In this document: piece by piece, positions 1 to 9,765 of the stretch
Layout: each line of letters opens with the position of its first letter
Position numbering within the stretch: the stretch's first letter is position 1
Assembly: GCA_012840085.1 (NCBI GenBank)
Contig: DUMB01000040.1
Coordinates: forward strand, 62,001-126,000
DNA length: 64,000 nucleotides
Source of the DNA: Clostridiaceae bacterium
GTDB lineage: Bacteria; Bacillota; Clostridia; Acetivibrionales; DUMB01
Direction: 5' to 3'
Made by a program: the position numbers and the translations under genes
The notes under the pieces: generated by a model
The model's database searches: none
What the model saw: only the letters and a program-made list of their open reading frames with translations
What the model was told of the DNA's origin: nothing

Positions 1-37
1 AAAATTGTCTTACATCCGTACTTTTTTCTGCAGCCAT
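1..37 (-). CDS. cheW: Chemotaxis coupling protein CheW, N-terminal fragment
   Basis: Twelve codons (MAAEKSTDVRQF) are visible before the window ends. A strong ribosome site (GGGAGG) sits just upstream of the ATG at 37, inside the 17-base gap after cheA. The start resembles CheW N-termini, whose first beta strand follows a short charged tail ending in RQF. CheW would link receptors to the P5 domain of the kinase encoded just upstream. The position directly after cheA supports the call; the fragment alone is too short to prove it. Confidence 0.7.
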   Translation of the reverse strand, partial: MAAEKSTDVRQF

Positions 38-54
38 ATCTTCTATCCTCCCTT

Positions 55-2100
55 CTAAACAATGGAATTAACATCAAGTATTAATGCAACATTTCCATCT
101 CCAAGTATAGTTGCACTGGTAATAATCTTGATACCTGAAAGAAGTTTTCCAAGTGGCTTTTGAACGATCTCCTGCTGTCCGATAATTCCGTCAACCAAAA
201 GTCCTGACAGCTTATCGCCTTTCTTCACTATAACAATTGTAAGCTTCTTTTCAACCTTTTCTTCCTTCGGTACATCCAGTACCTTATCCAGCCTTATGAT
301 TGGTATAACGTTATTTCTTAATAATATCACTTCCTGATTTTGAACCTTTTTGATTTCATCAGGAGAAATTTTAATAATCTGATTAATCGAACTGAGCTGT
401 ATTGCATATTTCTCTTCTCCCACCACAACAAGCAATGCTTGTATTATGGCAAGGGTAAGAGGAAGTCTGATAATGAACTTGCTTCCTTTGCCCTCTTCTG
501 TTTCTACGTCCACAATGCCGCCCAAAGATTCTATTTTATGCTTTACAACATCAAGCCCGACTCCCCTGCCGGATATATCAGTAATTTTGTCAGCAGTACT
601 GAAGCTTGGTCTGAAAAGATAATCAATAACATCTTTTTTCGAAAGATTGCCTACAAGTTCCTTGCTAACAAGGCCTTTTTCAATAATCTTGCTCTTAACT
701 TTATTAATATTTATACCTTGACCGTCATCATCACATTCAATAACAACGTCACTGCCATCCTGATAAGCACGCAGGAATATTTGTCCTGCATCGGGCTTGC
801 CCAGTCTTCGTCTTTCCTCAACCGGTTCAATGCCATGATCAATTGAATTTCTCAACAGGTGTATCAAGGGCTCACCTATTTCATCAATGACTGTTCTGTC
901 CAGCTCCGTTTCTTCTCCTGACATAACAAGGTTTACTTCTTTCCCCAGCTCTTTTGATATGTCCCTTACCATTCTGGGGAATCTGTTAAATACCGTTTCA
1001 ATAGGTACCATTCTTACCTTCATCACAGCATCGTGAAGGCTGGTTGTAATTCTTTCAAGATACTCTATGGTTTCAGTAAAAGCCTGTGATTTTTCCCCTA
1101 CAGCTAACCCTTCAAGTCTTGTTTTTTGGATAATCAGTTCGCTAACCAGATTAAGCAATACATCAAGTCTGTTTATGTCAACTCTGACTGTCTTCCCTGT
1201 TTTTGCTTTCTTGTTTGTTATGGCATGCTCATCAGAAACATTTGCAATTTCGCTTTCAAATTCACTGGCAGTATCAGTGTTTTGCTGGGAAGACAAACCA
1301 ACAGTATTATCTGATCTTACATGCAGGGGTGTAGATTCCATTTCCTTTATGATAACATTCCTTACCTCAGAAATAGAATTAATCTCATTAATGAATAACT
1401 GTTTGTCTTCTTTGCTCACAACAACAACGGTAAAATTAAAATCAAAATTCTCATCCTCTATATCTTCAACTTTGGGAACAGATTTTATTATATCTCCATA
1501 TCTTTCTAATAACTGGAATATAATAAATGCTCTTGCAGACTTAAGTACACATCCGCTGTCAAGAACGACAGTGATTTGATATACATTTAATCCCATCTCA
1601 TAAGCTTTATTAATTGCGTTTCTATCATATTGATTGAGTTCTATGGTTGGTGAAACAATCTCCTCTGCTTGTCCGCCTTCAGAAGATGTTTCTTCATGTC
1701 TACCAGCATTATTACGCATTTTATTATTTATTTCACCAAGTAAATCTATTAAATGACTATAATCGTTGTTTCCTTCGTTCCCGGTATCTGCAATACTGTT
1801 AACATAACTCTCCAAGGCGTCAAGGCAATTAAAAAGTATATCCATTAATTCAGAATTCACAGTAAATTCTTTATTTCTGAGTGATTGAAGAACATTTTCC
1901 ATATCATGTGTAAGTGTAGACATTTTATTGAATCCCATTGTAGCAGACATACCTTTTAAAGTGTGTGCTACTCTGAATATTTCATTTATTACGTCCAGAT
2001 CTTCAGGATTCTTTTCCAGTTCAAGCAAGGATTCATTTAAACATTGAACATGCTCCTTTGATTCCTCAATAAAAATATCTAGGTATTGATTCACATCCAT
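55..2100 (-). CDS. cheA: Chemotaxis sensor histidine kinase CheA
   Basis: The 681-residue protein has the full CheA order. An N-terminal HPt domain carries the phosphorylated His46 in AHTLKG, and a CheY/CheB-binding P2 region lies at about 155-250. After an acidic linker there is a dimerisation helix pair from about 305, then a HATPase domain with LRNSIDHGIEP (N box), DDGQGI and GRGVGLDVVK. A CheW-like P5 domain fills about 550-680. It phosphorylates CheY, whose gene is upstream in the same operon. The start ATG follows GGGGGTG, and the gene begins 2 bases after the cheB stop, implying coupled translation. Length is normal for the family. Confidence 0.96.
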   Translation of the reverse strand: MDVNQYLDIFIEESKEHVQCLNESLLELEKNPEDLDVINEIFRVAHTLKGMSATMGFNKMSTLTHDMENVLQSLRNKEFTVNSELMDILFNCLDALESYVNSIADTGNEGNNDYSHLIDLLGEINNKMRNNAGRHEETSSEGGQAEEIVSPTIELNQYDRNAINKAYEMGLNVYQITVVLDSGCVLKSARAFIIFQLLERYGDIIKSVPKVEDIEDENFDFNFTVVVVSKEDKQLFINEINSISEVRNVIIKEMESTPLHVRSDNTVGLSSQQNTDTASEFESEIANVSDEHAITNKKAKTGKTVRVDINRLDVLLNLVSELIIQKTRLEGLAVGEKSQAFTETIEYLERITTSLHDAVMKVRMVPIETVFNRFPRMVRDISKELGKEVNLVMSGEETELDRTVIDEIGEPLIHLLRNSIDHGIEPVEERRRLGKPDAGQIFLRAYQDGSDVVIECDDDGQGININKVKSKIIEKGLVSKELVGNLSKKDVIDYLFRPSFSTADKITDISGRGVGLDVVKHKIESLGGIVDVETEEGKGSKFIIRLPLTLAIIQALLVVVGEEKYAIQLSSINQIIKISPDEIKKVQNQEVILLRNNVIPIIRLDKVLDVPKEEKVEKKLTIVIVKKGDKLSGLLVDGIIGQQEIVQKPLGKLLSGIKIITSATILGDGNVALILDVNSIV

Positions 2101-2102
2101 TA

Positions 2103-2885
2103 TTAAAACACCCCCACAATTTTTGTGATTTGGCTGGCTATTTCATGTAATGGTACAACAAAATCAACAACTCCGGTTTCTAATGCAGCTTTTGGCATTC
2201 CATAAACTACACTGGTTTTTTCATCTTGTGCGATAATAAAACCATTATTTTTCTTTTTTATATTTACTATGCCTTCACTTCCGTCGGCACCCATACCAGT
2301 TAAAATAATTGCAATAATATTGTTAATGCCTGTATCAGATAATGAATTCAACATTACATCAATAGATGGCCTGTGTCCTCTTACCGGAGGTTTATCTGAA
2401 AGTCTGATTCTCAGATCAACATCAGTTATTTCAACGAGCATATGAAAATTCCCCGGAGCAATATATACATGCCCGGAATTAACAATATCCCCATCTTCAG
2501 CTTCCTTTACCGTAAGTTCACTCATACTGTTCAATCTCTCTGCCAGAGATTTAGTGAAACCTGACGGCATGTGCTGTACAATAAGGAACGCCGCAGGGAT
2601 ATCCCCTGGTATTTTAGATATAATCTCCTGCAAAGATTTAGGCCCACCTGTTGATGCACCAATAGCAACAATTTTTCTTAAATTCATATCTTTTTCTATA
2701 TCTTTTTCTATATTTTTTTCTATATTTAATATATCACTTTTTTGCAAATTTTGCATTTGAAATTTAGTATTTTTTGTATGAAGAAGGATGTTTTTTGTCA
2801 TTCTTGCGTTTTCAAGTACTTTATTGATTTTTTTATCTATTGCTGTCATTATTTGTACCAATCCTTTTCCATTTTCTCTAGTCAT
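2103..2885 (-). CDS. cheB: CheB-type receptor methylesterase lacking a receiver domain
   Basis: Residues 70-260 are a complete CheB catalytic domain. The catalytic serine lies in GASTGG (Ser78), the histidine in VQHM (His105) and the aspartate in GMGADGSEG near residue 200. It would remove methyl groups (and deamidate glutamines) on chemoreceptors. Canonical CheB has about 120 residues of phospho-receiver domain in front; here there are only about 69 residues of Lys/Glu/Asn-rich sequence with no Asp pocket. Part of that segment comes from a 12-bp tandem repeat (IEKN/IEKD units). The ATG overlaps the PilZ-gene stop by 8 bases. A second ATG at residue 13 is possible. Activity would have to be controlled in some way other than receiver phosphorylation, or be constitutive. 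Confidence 0.88.
   Translation of the reverse strand: MTRENGKGLVQIMTAIDKKINKVLENARMTKNILLHTKNTKFQMQNLQKSDILNIEKNIEKDIEKDMNLRKIVAIGASTGGPKSLQEIISKIPGDIPAAFLIVQHMPSGFTKSLAERLNSMSELTVKEAEDGDIVNSGHVYIAPGNFHMLVEITDVDLRIRLSDKPPVRGHRPSIDVMLNSLSDTGINNIIAIILTGMGADGSEGIVNIKKKNNGFIIAQDEKTSVVYGMPKAALETGVVDFVVPLHEIASQITKIVGVF
2686..2728. repeat. 12-bp tandem repeat inside cheB (about 3.5 units)
   Basis: The unit is close to tatctttttcta on the plus strand, with the later units drifting to runs of T. On the coding strand it gives the four-residue period IEK(N/D) at residues 55-66. The unit is a multiple of three, so copy-number change would lengthen or shorten the linker without a frameshift. Confidence 0.85.
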
Positions 2886-3570
2886 TTGTTAGTAAACCTT
2901 TTCTTATTAATTTAATCTGTTCTTTATGCAAATACTGGATTAAAATTTCTTTATTCTTGTTTTCTATAGTACTGAATTTAAGTGCAGTTTTATATTTATC
3001 AGGATTCACCTCGTATAAGTTTTCCGATCTTACAATTTTTCCTATAAAGGCTATTTCTTTATTATTAGGCAGCATCAGTTTACCTTCAACATCCATATCG
3101 AATTCCAGCAGTTCGTCGGTTATAAAACTTATTCCTCCGCCGCTGACATCTATTGTAGTTGATTCTTTAAATTCCTTCTCTTTATCATCATCTTCTTTTG
3201 ACAACGGATTATATTCTCGGTAACTGACAGGCAGGCTCAAATTCAATCTGAAAAAATGACGTCTCTGTATTCTTGTAATATTATCAGTTATTTCAAGATT
3301 CATTAACGGCATTTCGTCTTTTTTGCTTCTTCCGGTTATTTTTGCCGGGAAAAAATATAAACTTTTCTTGTGAGTAAAATATACATTTGCTCTCCATCCA
3401 ATATGTACAGGAAAAATCTCTCCTTTAAAAATGGGTGCATTAACTACTATATTGTTTTCATCAAGAATAGTTTCGAGCTTGCTTGAAAAAGGAGGAATAG
3501 CTTTTTCACCGTCTCTATTATAAATTTCAATCTCAAACTTTATACCAATAACCAAATCAGTGATTTTCAT
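2878..3570 (-). CDS. PilZ-domain c-di-GMP receptor (YcgR/DgrA type flagellar brake)
   Basis: The 230-residue protein has an N-terminal YcgR-like beta domain (about 1-95) and a C-terminal PilZ domain. The c-di-GMP signature is intact: RRHFFR at 103-108 and DVSGGG starting at 141. Proteins of this type bind c-di-GMP and slow the flagellar motor, usually at the MotA/FliG interface. Its place between flhG and cheB in a flagellar operon fits this. The start ATG follows AGGGA. An acidic insertion (KEDDDKEKE, about 125-133) lies between the two motifs. The motif reading is firm; the braking role is inferred from the family. Confidence 0.9.
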   Translation of the reverse strand: MKITDLVIGIKFEIEIYNRDGEKAIPPFSSKLETILDENNIVVNAPIFKGEIFPVHIGWRANVYFTHKKSLYFFPAKITGRSKKDEMPLMNLEITDNITRIQRRHFFRLNLSLPVSYREYNPLSKEDDDKEKEFKESTTIDVSGGGISFITDELLEFDMDVEGKLMLPNNKEIAFIGKIVRSENLYEVNPDKYKTALKFSTIENKNKEILIQYLHKEQIKLIRKGLLTND

Positions 3571-3625
3571 ACAAACAATCCCTCACTTGTAATACTTTTA
3601 ATAACCCCTATGCATGTCATGCAAA

Positions 3626-4543
3626 TCAACTACTATGTGTTTTGAACTTTATAAGCCTGTTAATAAAGCCTTTTATGCCGAAATCTTCTTTTTGGGTTTT
3701 GTATTCTGCAATGCCGGCAATTTTTTTTGATATATCCTCAATTTGTTTTGCAGCTTGACATCTTGGATATTTCAGCAAAAATGGCTGCTGCATTTTAACT
3801 GCTCTTATCACCATATCATCCCGTAAAACGTATCCCAGGGAGTTAAGCTTAATAGATAAAAAATTATAAGAAACAATGCATAACTTATTTATGATATCTT
3901 CTGCTTCACCGGGAGTTTCCACTCTGTTTGCTATAATTCTTATATTTTTGCTTTTATCCCTGTTTGCTACCATTTTTATTAATGCATATGCATCCATTAT
4001 TGATGTTGGTTCCGGTGTTGTAACAAGAAGTATCTCATCTGCAGCCATTACAAAACTCATTACACTTTCCGATAATCCTGCTCCTGTATCTATAAGTATA
4101 ATATCTACCAATTTGTCCAGCAACCCTATGTTTTCAACAAATTTTTCAAGCTGATTTTTATCCAGCCTTACAAGCTCTTCCACACCGGAGCCGCCGGAAA
4201 TAAATTTTATATTCTGTGGCCCGTCGCATAAAACTTCAAGAATGCTTTTTTCTCCTTTTATTACATCAAGGAGAGTAAACTCCGGGATTATTCCAAGCAG
4301 AACATCAATATTTGCAAGGCCAAAATCAGCATCAATCACTATAACCTTCAAACCCATTTTACTTAAAGCCACTGCAAGGTTAACGGTTATATTGGTTTTT
4401 CCAACACCACCCTTTCCACTTGTGACAGTAATTACCCTGGCAGCTTTATTGCTGCTTTCACTTTGATTTTCTGACGGATTTGAAGATTCTTTTGTTCTGA
4501 TACTGCTTATTGCCTGTCTTAATTTATGTGCCTGATCAACCAT
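3626..4543 (-). CDS. flhG: Flagellar number regulator FlhG (MinD-like ATPase, YlxH)
   Basis: This 305-residue SIMIBI-class ATPase has a deviant Walker A motif, GKGGVGKT, at 43-50. A second conserved stretch is DADFGLANIDVLLG, and a switch region carries the LIDTGAG motif. The N-terminal DQAHKLR (3-9) matches the short helix that FlhG proteins use to stimulate the GTPase of FlhF. FlhG controls where and how many flagella form, and it helps load C-ring parts. The ATG abuts the flhF stop with no gap, so the two proteins are probably translationally coupled. Confidence 0.93.
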   Translation of the reverse strand: MVDQAHKLRQAISSIRTKESSNPSENQSESSNKAARVITVTSGKGGVGKTNITVNLAVALSKMGLKVIVIDADFGLANIDVLLGIIPEFTLLDVIKGEKSILEVLCDGPQNIKFISGGSGVEELVRLDKNQLEKFVENIGLLDKLVDIILIDTGAGLSESVMSFVMAADEILLVTTPEPTSIMDAYALIKMVANRDKSKNIRIIANRVETPGEAEDIINKLCIVSYNFLSIKLNSLGYVLRDDMVIRAVKMQQPFLLKYPRCQAAKQIEDISKKIAGIAEYKTQKEDFGIKGFINRLIKFKTHSS

Positions 4544-5713
4544 TTAGTTAATACTCCCCAATATAGATTTTGCAATTTTTTCTATGTTCATCAACTCAAT
4601 ATCATCAGGTACATTCTGTCCCGTTGTTATATAAGAGAGGCTTTTACCGCTCATCTTACTGGCATTCAGAATTATACCTGCCGAAGGTGCTTCGTCAAAC
4701 TTGGTAAAAATAAGCTTATAGTCATTTAAGAAACTGTAATTATTCAAAATATCAACGCAATTTTTGCGGCTTGTGGCTGCACTAATGACAAGGTATACCT
4801 CATCAGCTTTAGACACTTCAATCAATGTTTCCAGTTCCTTCATCTGCTGTTTATTTCTATGACTTCTTCCTGCTGTATCAATAAGAACCAGATCTTTATC
4901 CGAATATCCGTTGATTGCATCTTCCATTTCATTGGGAGAATATATTACGCTAACCGGTATTCCAAGTATTTCGGCATATGTTTTCAACTGTTCCACAGCT
5001 GCGATTCTGTACGTATCTGCGGTAATAAAAGCAATGCTTTTTTTGTCATTCAAAAGGTATTGGGCGGCAATTTTAGCTATTGTGGTGGTTTTTCCGACAC
5101 CTGTAGACCCGACAAAAATTGCTACTGTAGGCCTTCCCTTGTTTTTCAATTTCAGTGACTGAGGATTGCCTGTTATTCTTGAAATAACATTATATAATGC
5201 TGAAACAGCATCATTTACACCTGGATTTTTTCCGACCTCTCCTATGATATCGTTAATTATCTGTTCTGCAAGTTCCGTATCAACATCATTTTTTATAAGT
5301 TTGCTGTATAGAATCTGTAGTATTCCCGTAAGATTGCCCGCCAGGTTGGAATTCGTCTCTGTAACTTCATAAAGATTATCAATTGGCTCAATTTTCCTAT
5401 ATACCTTTTGCAATAACAGTTCCATTTTTTCCATCTTGTTCTCAAGAGCATTTATTTTTTCCTGGAAACGAGTTCCGTCAGCTTTTTCAACTGAATAGCC
5501 GTCAAAGCTTTTCACCGGTTTTGAACTTTCTTTTGCTGAACTATACTCATCAATTGCTGCCAATACTTCCACCATAGGTTTTGAAAAAATACCCGATATA
5601 CCTTTTTTCTTAACTTTTCTGGTATTAAGTATAACTGCCTCATTGCCTAGATCAGTCTTGACTTTTAGCATCGCTTCCTGTGCATTATTAGCCACATATC
5701 GCCTAATTTTCAT
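4544..5713 (-). CDS. flhF: Flagellar SRP-like GTPase FlhF
   Basis: The 389-residue protein starts with the basic B domain typical of FlhF. An NG GTPase domain follows, with a P loop GSTGVGKTTT near residue 200, an ADTYRIAAVEQL motif, a DTAGRSH switch and a TKFDEA guanine-specificity motif. It is the SRP54 paralogue that marks the site of flagellar assembly, together with FlhG encoded next. The gene begins 2 bases after flhA ends. Length is normal. Confidence 0.95.
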   Translation of the reverse strand: MKIRRYVANNAQEAMLKVKTDLGNEAVILNTRKVKKKGISGIFSKPMVEVLAAIDEYSSAKESSKPVKSFDGYSVEKADGTRFQEKINALENKMEKMELLLQKVYRKIEPIDNLYEVTETNSNLAGNLTGILQILYSKLIKNDVDTELAEQIINDIIGEVGKNPGVNDAVSALYNVISRITGNPQSLKLKNKGRPTVAIFVGSTGVGKTTTIAKIAAQYLLNDKKSIAFITADTYRIAAVEQLKTYAEILGIPVSVIYSPNEMEDAINGYSDKDLVLIDTAGRSHRNKQQMKELETLIEVSKADEVYLVISAATSRKNCVDILNNYSFLNDYKLIFTKFDEAPSAGIILNASKMSGKSLSYITTGQNVPDDIELMNIEKIAKSILGSIN

Positions 5714-5715
5714 AC

Positions 5716-7740
5716 TCAGATACTCACCATTCCTATCGATTGTATTTCCATATCAGGATCGATTTCGTTATAGGATAAAACTATCAATCCAGGAGCTACC
5801 TGATCAGCCAGTCTTTTAAAATACAACCTTACTATTGGAGACGCCAAAACTATAGGCTGCTGCCCAAGCTGTATAAGTTTTTGTATCTGTTTGGACAGAT
5901 TATTCAATATGGTATTGCTAACAGTTGGTTCAAGCGTTAAATACGAACCGGTTTCGTTTCTTTGTACCGACTCCATTATAACCTGTTCAAGCTTAGGATC
6001 TAAGGTAACAACCTTTGCGGAATTTTCTCCAATAAACTTCTTTGAAATTGCTCTTCCCAATGCCTGCCTTACATATTCCGTCAGTATATCCGTATCATGT
6101 GTTGCAACTGCATAATCTGCCAGTGTTTCAAGAATTGTAACCATATCCCTTATTGAAACTCCTTCCTTAAGCAGATTAGCAAGCACCTTTTGTATTTCTC
6201 CTATAGTCATAATCTTTGGTACAAGCTCTTCAACAATAGCAGGGTAATTTTGCTTTACATTATCAATCAATGTCTGTACTTCCTGTCTTCCGAGCAATTC
6301 ATGTGCAAACTTCTTAATAGTTTCTGTAAGGTGAGTCGCAATTATTGACGGTGGATCAACCACAGTATACCCGAGCATTTCTGCAGTGTCTCTTTGGCTT
6401 TCTGTTATCCATATGGCCGGAAGTCCGAATGCCGGCTCTGTAGTTTTTATTCCGTCAATTTCCTCTTCCACAACACCCGGATTCATTGCGAGGAAATGAT
6501 CAAGCATTATCTCGCCTTTTTGGACCTCTACACCTTTTATCTTTATGATATATTCATTGGGATTTAACTGGATATTGTCCCTCAGTCGTATTATAGGAAC
6601 TATCATACCAAGTTCAAGAGCAAGCTGTCTTCTTATCATTACGACTCTGTCCAGCAAATCTCCGCCCTGGTTTATATCAGCAAGAGGTATTATACCGTAA
6701 CCAAATTCAAGCTCTATAGGGTCTACCTGCAAAAGAGAAACAACATTTTCAGGTTTGCGTATTTCCTCAACTTCATTTTCTTCAACCTGTTGCTCTTCCT
6801 CTATGATAGCCTTTTTCTGCTGATTGGTTATTGTATATCCAATAAATGCAAGCAAAGCTGAAAGAAGTAAAAAAGGTATTCTCGAGAGGAAAAAGGAAAG
6901 TATAACACATAGAACTGATGTCATGTAGAAAACTTTAGGATTTCTAAACAGCTGGGTTAGCATATCCTGACTTATATTTGAACTGGACGCTGCACGTGTA
7001 ACAATGAAGCTGGTGGCAGAAGATATCATAAGAGCAGGAATCTGGCTGACCAGACCATTTCCGATAGTGAGAACAACATAGTTATCAAGAGCATAACTAA
7101 GGTCTTCGCCCCTCATAACCATTCCTATTATCAAACCGCCTATTACGTTCAGGAAGGTAATAATGATCCCGGCAATGGCATCGTTTCTTACAAACTTGCT
7201 TGCGCCGTCCATGGATCCATAGAAATCGGCTTCTCTCTGTACACTGAGCCTTCTTTCTTTCGCCTCTGCCTCGCTGATAAGACCTGTGTTAAGATCGGCG
7301 TCTATTGCCATCTGTTTTCCTGGCATGGCATCCAATGTAAACCTGGCAGCTACTTCCGCAACTCTTTCTGCGCCTTTTGTTATTACCAGAAAGTTCACAA
7401 TCATTATGATAAAGAAAACGATAAATCCAACTACCAGGTTATTTCCACCTACAAATCGTCCAAATCCCTCAATAACCTTTCCTGCCTTTCCTTCACCTAA
7501 AATAAGTTTGCTGGATGCAACATTGAGAGAGAGTCTGAACAGCGTAGTTATTACCAGTAATGAAGGAAAGACTGAAACCTGTAGGGGCTCGGTTATTGAA
7601 ATTGTATTTAGCAGTATAATAGCTGATAATGCTATATTTATTGCCAACAAAAAATCAAGAATATATTCGGGTATAGGCACAACAAAAGTAAGTATAATTG
7701 CTATAAGCATTATTGGTACCGAAACATCCCTTGCCTTCAT
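5716..7740 (-). CDS. flhA: Flagellar export gate protein FlhA
   Basis: The 674-residue protein has about eight membrane segments in the first 310 residues, including the conserved FHIPEP-family loop region (GAERVAEVAARFTLDAMPGK area). A large cytoplasmic domain follows and forms the nonameric export ring that docks chaperone-substrate complexes. The charged loop LISEAEAKERRLSVQREADF matches the family. The ATG at 7740 follows GGGAGG at a rather long spacing of about 13 bases. Length is typical. Confidence 0.96.
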   Translation of the reverse strand: MKARDVSVPIMLIAIILTFVVPIPEYILDFLLAINIALSAIILLNTISITEPLQVSVFPSLLVITTLFRLSLNVASSKLILGEGKAGKVIEGFGRFVGGNNLVVGFIVFFIIMIVNFLVITKGAERVAEVAARFTLDAMPGKQMAIDADLNTGLISEAEAKERRLSVQREADFYGSMDGASKFVRNDAIAGIIITFLNVIGGLIIGMVMRGEDLSYALDNYVVLTIGNGLVSQIPALMISSATSFIVTRAASSSNISQDMLTQLFRNPKVFYMTSVLCVILSFFLSRIPFLLLSALLAFIGYTITNQQKKAIIEEEQQVEENEVEEIRKPENVVSLLQVDPIELEFGYGIIPLADINQGGDLLDRVVMIRRQLALELGMIVPIIRLRDNIQLNPNEYIIKIKGVEVQKGEIMLDHFLAMNPGVVEEEIDGIKTTEPAFGLPAIWITESQRDTAEMLGYTVVDPPSIIATHLTETIKKFAHELLGRQEVQTLIDNVKQNYPAIVEELVPKIMTIGEIQKVLANLLKEGVSIRDMVTILETLADYAVATHDTDILTEYVRQALGRAISKKFIGENSAKVVTLDPKLEQVIMESVQRNETGSYLTLEPTVSNTILNNLSKQIQKLIQLGQQPIVLASPIVRLYFKRLADQVAPGLIVLSYNEIDPDMEIQSIGMVSI

Positions 7741-7816
7741 TTATACCCATTATCCTCCCTTCACATTTTATCTTCAGTAAAAATTTCCGTATAATAAATC
7801 AATGTAATAAAAGTTG

Positions 7817-8932
7817 TTAAGTAACTGTTTTATTTTTTAAGCTGTAAACAAAAGCCAAAACCTCCGCAACTGCCTGATACAACTCCTGTGGTATTGTCTC
7901 ACCTATGTCCACTTTTTCATAAAGTGTTCTTGCCAGAACCTTGTTTTCGACTATCTCAATGCTATTCTCTTTTGCAACTTCTTTTATTCTGGCGGCAATA
8001 AAATCTACACCTTTTGCAACAACCACCGGAGCATTGGATTCTTTAGGGTCGTATTTTAGTGCAACAGCGTAATGTGTAGGGTTTGTAATAATTACATCCG
8101 CTTTTGGTACTTCCTGCAGCATTCTCCTCATTGAAATCTGCCGTTGTTTTTGCTTTATTTTCGACTTAATTTCCGGATTTCCTTCCATCATCTTATATTC
8201 TTCTTTGACTTCCTGCTTGGTCATCTTCATTTCTCTTTCATATTGCCACCACTGATAGCCATAATCAAACAAACCAAGTATGACCAGCATAACGCACAAT
8301 CTTATTGCCAGGTTTAAGCTTGTTACTGCCAGATACTGCACTACCCCTTTCAGGTCCATACTCATTACATTAATTATGTTAGTGGCTTCACCTCTGATAA
8401 ATGAGTATGCCACATACCCGACTATACAAATTTTAAGAAGTGCTTTAACCAGCTCAACAACACCTCTTAGCGAAAATACCCGCTTGATGCCGTTTATCGG
8501 GTTCAGTCTGCTAAATTTGAACCCCAGGGTTTTCGAGGTAAGCAGAAAACCAACCTGTGCATATTCCATAACTACAGCTCCTGCAAAGGCTGCTGCAAGT
8601 ATTGGTGCCAGAATCATAAAGGTCTGCACAATAGTTTTGGCAAAATACTTTGAAATCGTATCAATCACAAAAAGGTCATCAATTTTTGAGTATTCAACTA
8701 TAACTTCTTCCGTATATGCTGCTAGTTTACGATATATATAGCCTCCTGAAATCCTGATAACAACAAAAACCAGCAATAATATTACTGCTGAAGTAATTTC
8801 CTGGCTTTTTAATATTTGTCCTCTTCGCCTTGCATCCCGTCTTTTTTTGGGAGTTGCCTTTTCTGTCTTGTCACCGCTGTCTCCAGCAAAAAGCTGAAGG
8901 TTTATTCTGATTAAACTGTTTTCCTTTATCAT
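7817..8932 (-). CDS. flhB: Flagellar export switch protein FlhB
   Basis: The 371-residue protein has a short N-terminal tail and the conserved DKTEKATPKKRRDARRRGQ segment. Four membrane helices are followed by a cytoplasmic domain. The autocleavage site NPTH is present (ITNPTHYAVAL, near residue 280); cleavage between Asn and Pro switches export from hook/rod to filament proteins. The first 15 residues are an unusual extension (KENSLIRINLQLF) before the conserved part, and the ribosome site at the listed ATG is weak, so a downstream start is possible. Confidence 0.95.
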   Translation of the reverse strand: MIKENSLIRINLQLFAGDSGDKTEKATPKKRRDARRRGQILKSQEITSAVILLLVFVVIRISGGYIYRKLAAYTEEVIVEYSKIDDLFVIDTISKYFAKTIVQTFMILAPILAAAFAGAVVMEYAQVGFLLTSKTLGFKFSRLNPINGIKRVFSLRGVVELVKALLKICIVGYVAYSFIRGEATNIINVMSMDLKGVVQYLAVTSLNLAIRLCVMLVILGLFDYGYQWWQYEREMKMTKQEVKEEYKMMEGNPEIKSKIKQKQRQISMRRMLQEVPKADVIITNPTHYAVALKYDPKESNAPVVVAKGVDFIAARIKEVAKENSIEIVENKVLARTLYEKVDIGETIPQELYQAVAEVLAFVYSLKNKTVT

Positions 8933-8939
8933 GCACTTC

Positions 8940-9737
8940 TTACCCGGTTCTTATAGAATTAATAAAATTAATAATCTCTTCATTCATCCTGCTAAAAAGG
9001 TCACCAAGCAACATAATAAACAGTGGCAGACTCAACATTATTATGACAATACCCATAACTATTTTAAGTGGCATTCCAACGATGAAAATATTCATCTGTG
9101 GAATGGTTTTTGATAATATTCCCAATGCAACATCAGTCAAAATTATCGCTGCAGTCACCGGAGCTGCTATTTTTACACCTGTTGCAAGTATCTCTCCAAA
9201 TATTCTGATAAAGTCTTCAACTATCTTGTCATCAAATACAGCGCCTCCAATGGGCACAAACTTGTAACTGTCAAAAACAGCTTTTATAAGCATGTGATGC
9301 CCTCTTATTCCAAGAAAGACAATCATGCTTATTATATAATATAAGTTTGATGTTATCGGCATTTGTATATTGCTTGCAGGATCCAGCACATTTACCATTG
9401 CAAAGCCTGTCTGTACATCTATTAACTGGCCTGCTAAATATATAACCGAAAAAAATATATATGAAACAAACCCTATCATAAGGCCTGTGATGAATTCCTT
9501 TAATACCACAAGCATGTACTGATAAACATTGCTAATATTGCCAATACTGCTTAAACCATCATCCTGTATCGTATTTATCAATATCAAAGACATTATAACT
9601 GAAAAACCGATTTTTAAATATACCGGTATGTTCCTGCGTCCGAATACAGGTGATATTATAAATAATCCAGTCATTCTGACAAGTATTAAAGCAAAAGCGG
9701 CTGCCCCGCTGATTAAAACCTCAGGTAAAAACTCCAA
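8940..9737 (-). CDS. fliR: Flagellar export gate protein FliR
   Basis: This 265-residue, highly hydrophobic protein has about six membrane segments and the FliR family pattern, including the RMTGLFIISPVFG start and the PQMNIFIVGMPLKI motif near residue 210. It joins FliP and FliQ in the export gate core. Start is TTG at 9737, chosen because GGAGG lies 7 bases upstream and no ATG fits. The gene is 7 bases from flhB. Confidence 0.95.
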   Translation of the reverse strand: MEFLPEVLISGAAAFALILVRMTGLFIISPVFGRRNIPVYLKIGFSVIMSLILINTIQDDGLSSIGNISNVYQYMLVVLKEFITGLMIGFVSYIFFSVIYLAGQLIDVQTGFAMVNVLDPASNIQMPITSNLYYIISMIVFLGIRGHHMLIKAVFDSYKFVPIGGAVFDDKIVEDFIRIFGEILATGVKIAAPVTAAIILTDVALGILSKTIPQMNIFIVGMPLKIVMGIVIIMLSLPLFIMLLGDLFSRMNEEIINFINSIRTG

Positions 9738-9765
9738 TAAATCGCCTCCGCAGAGTCAAGTTCCT

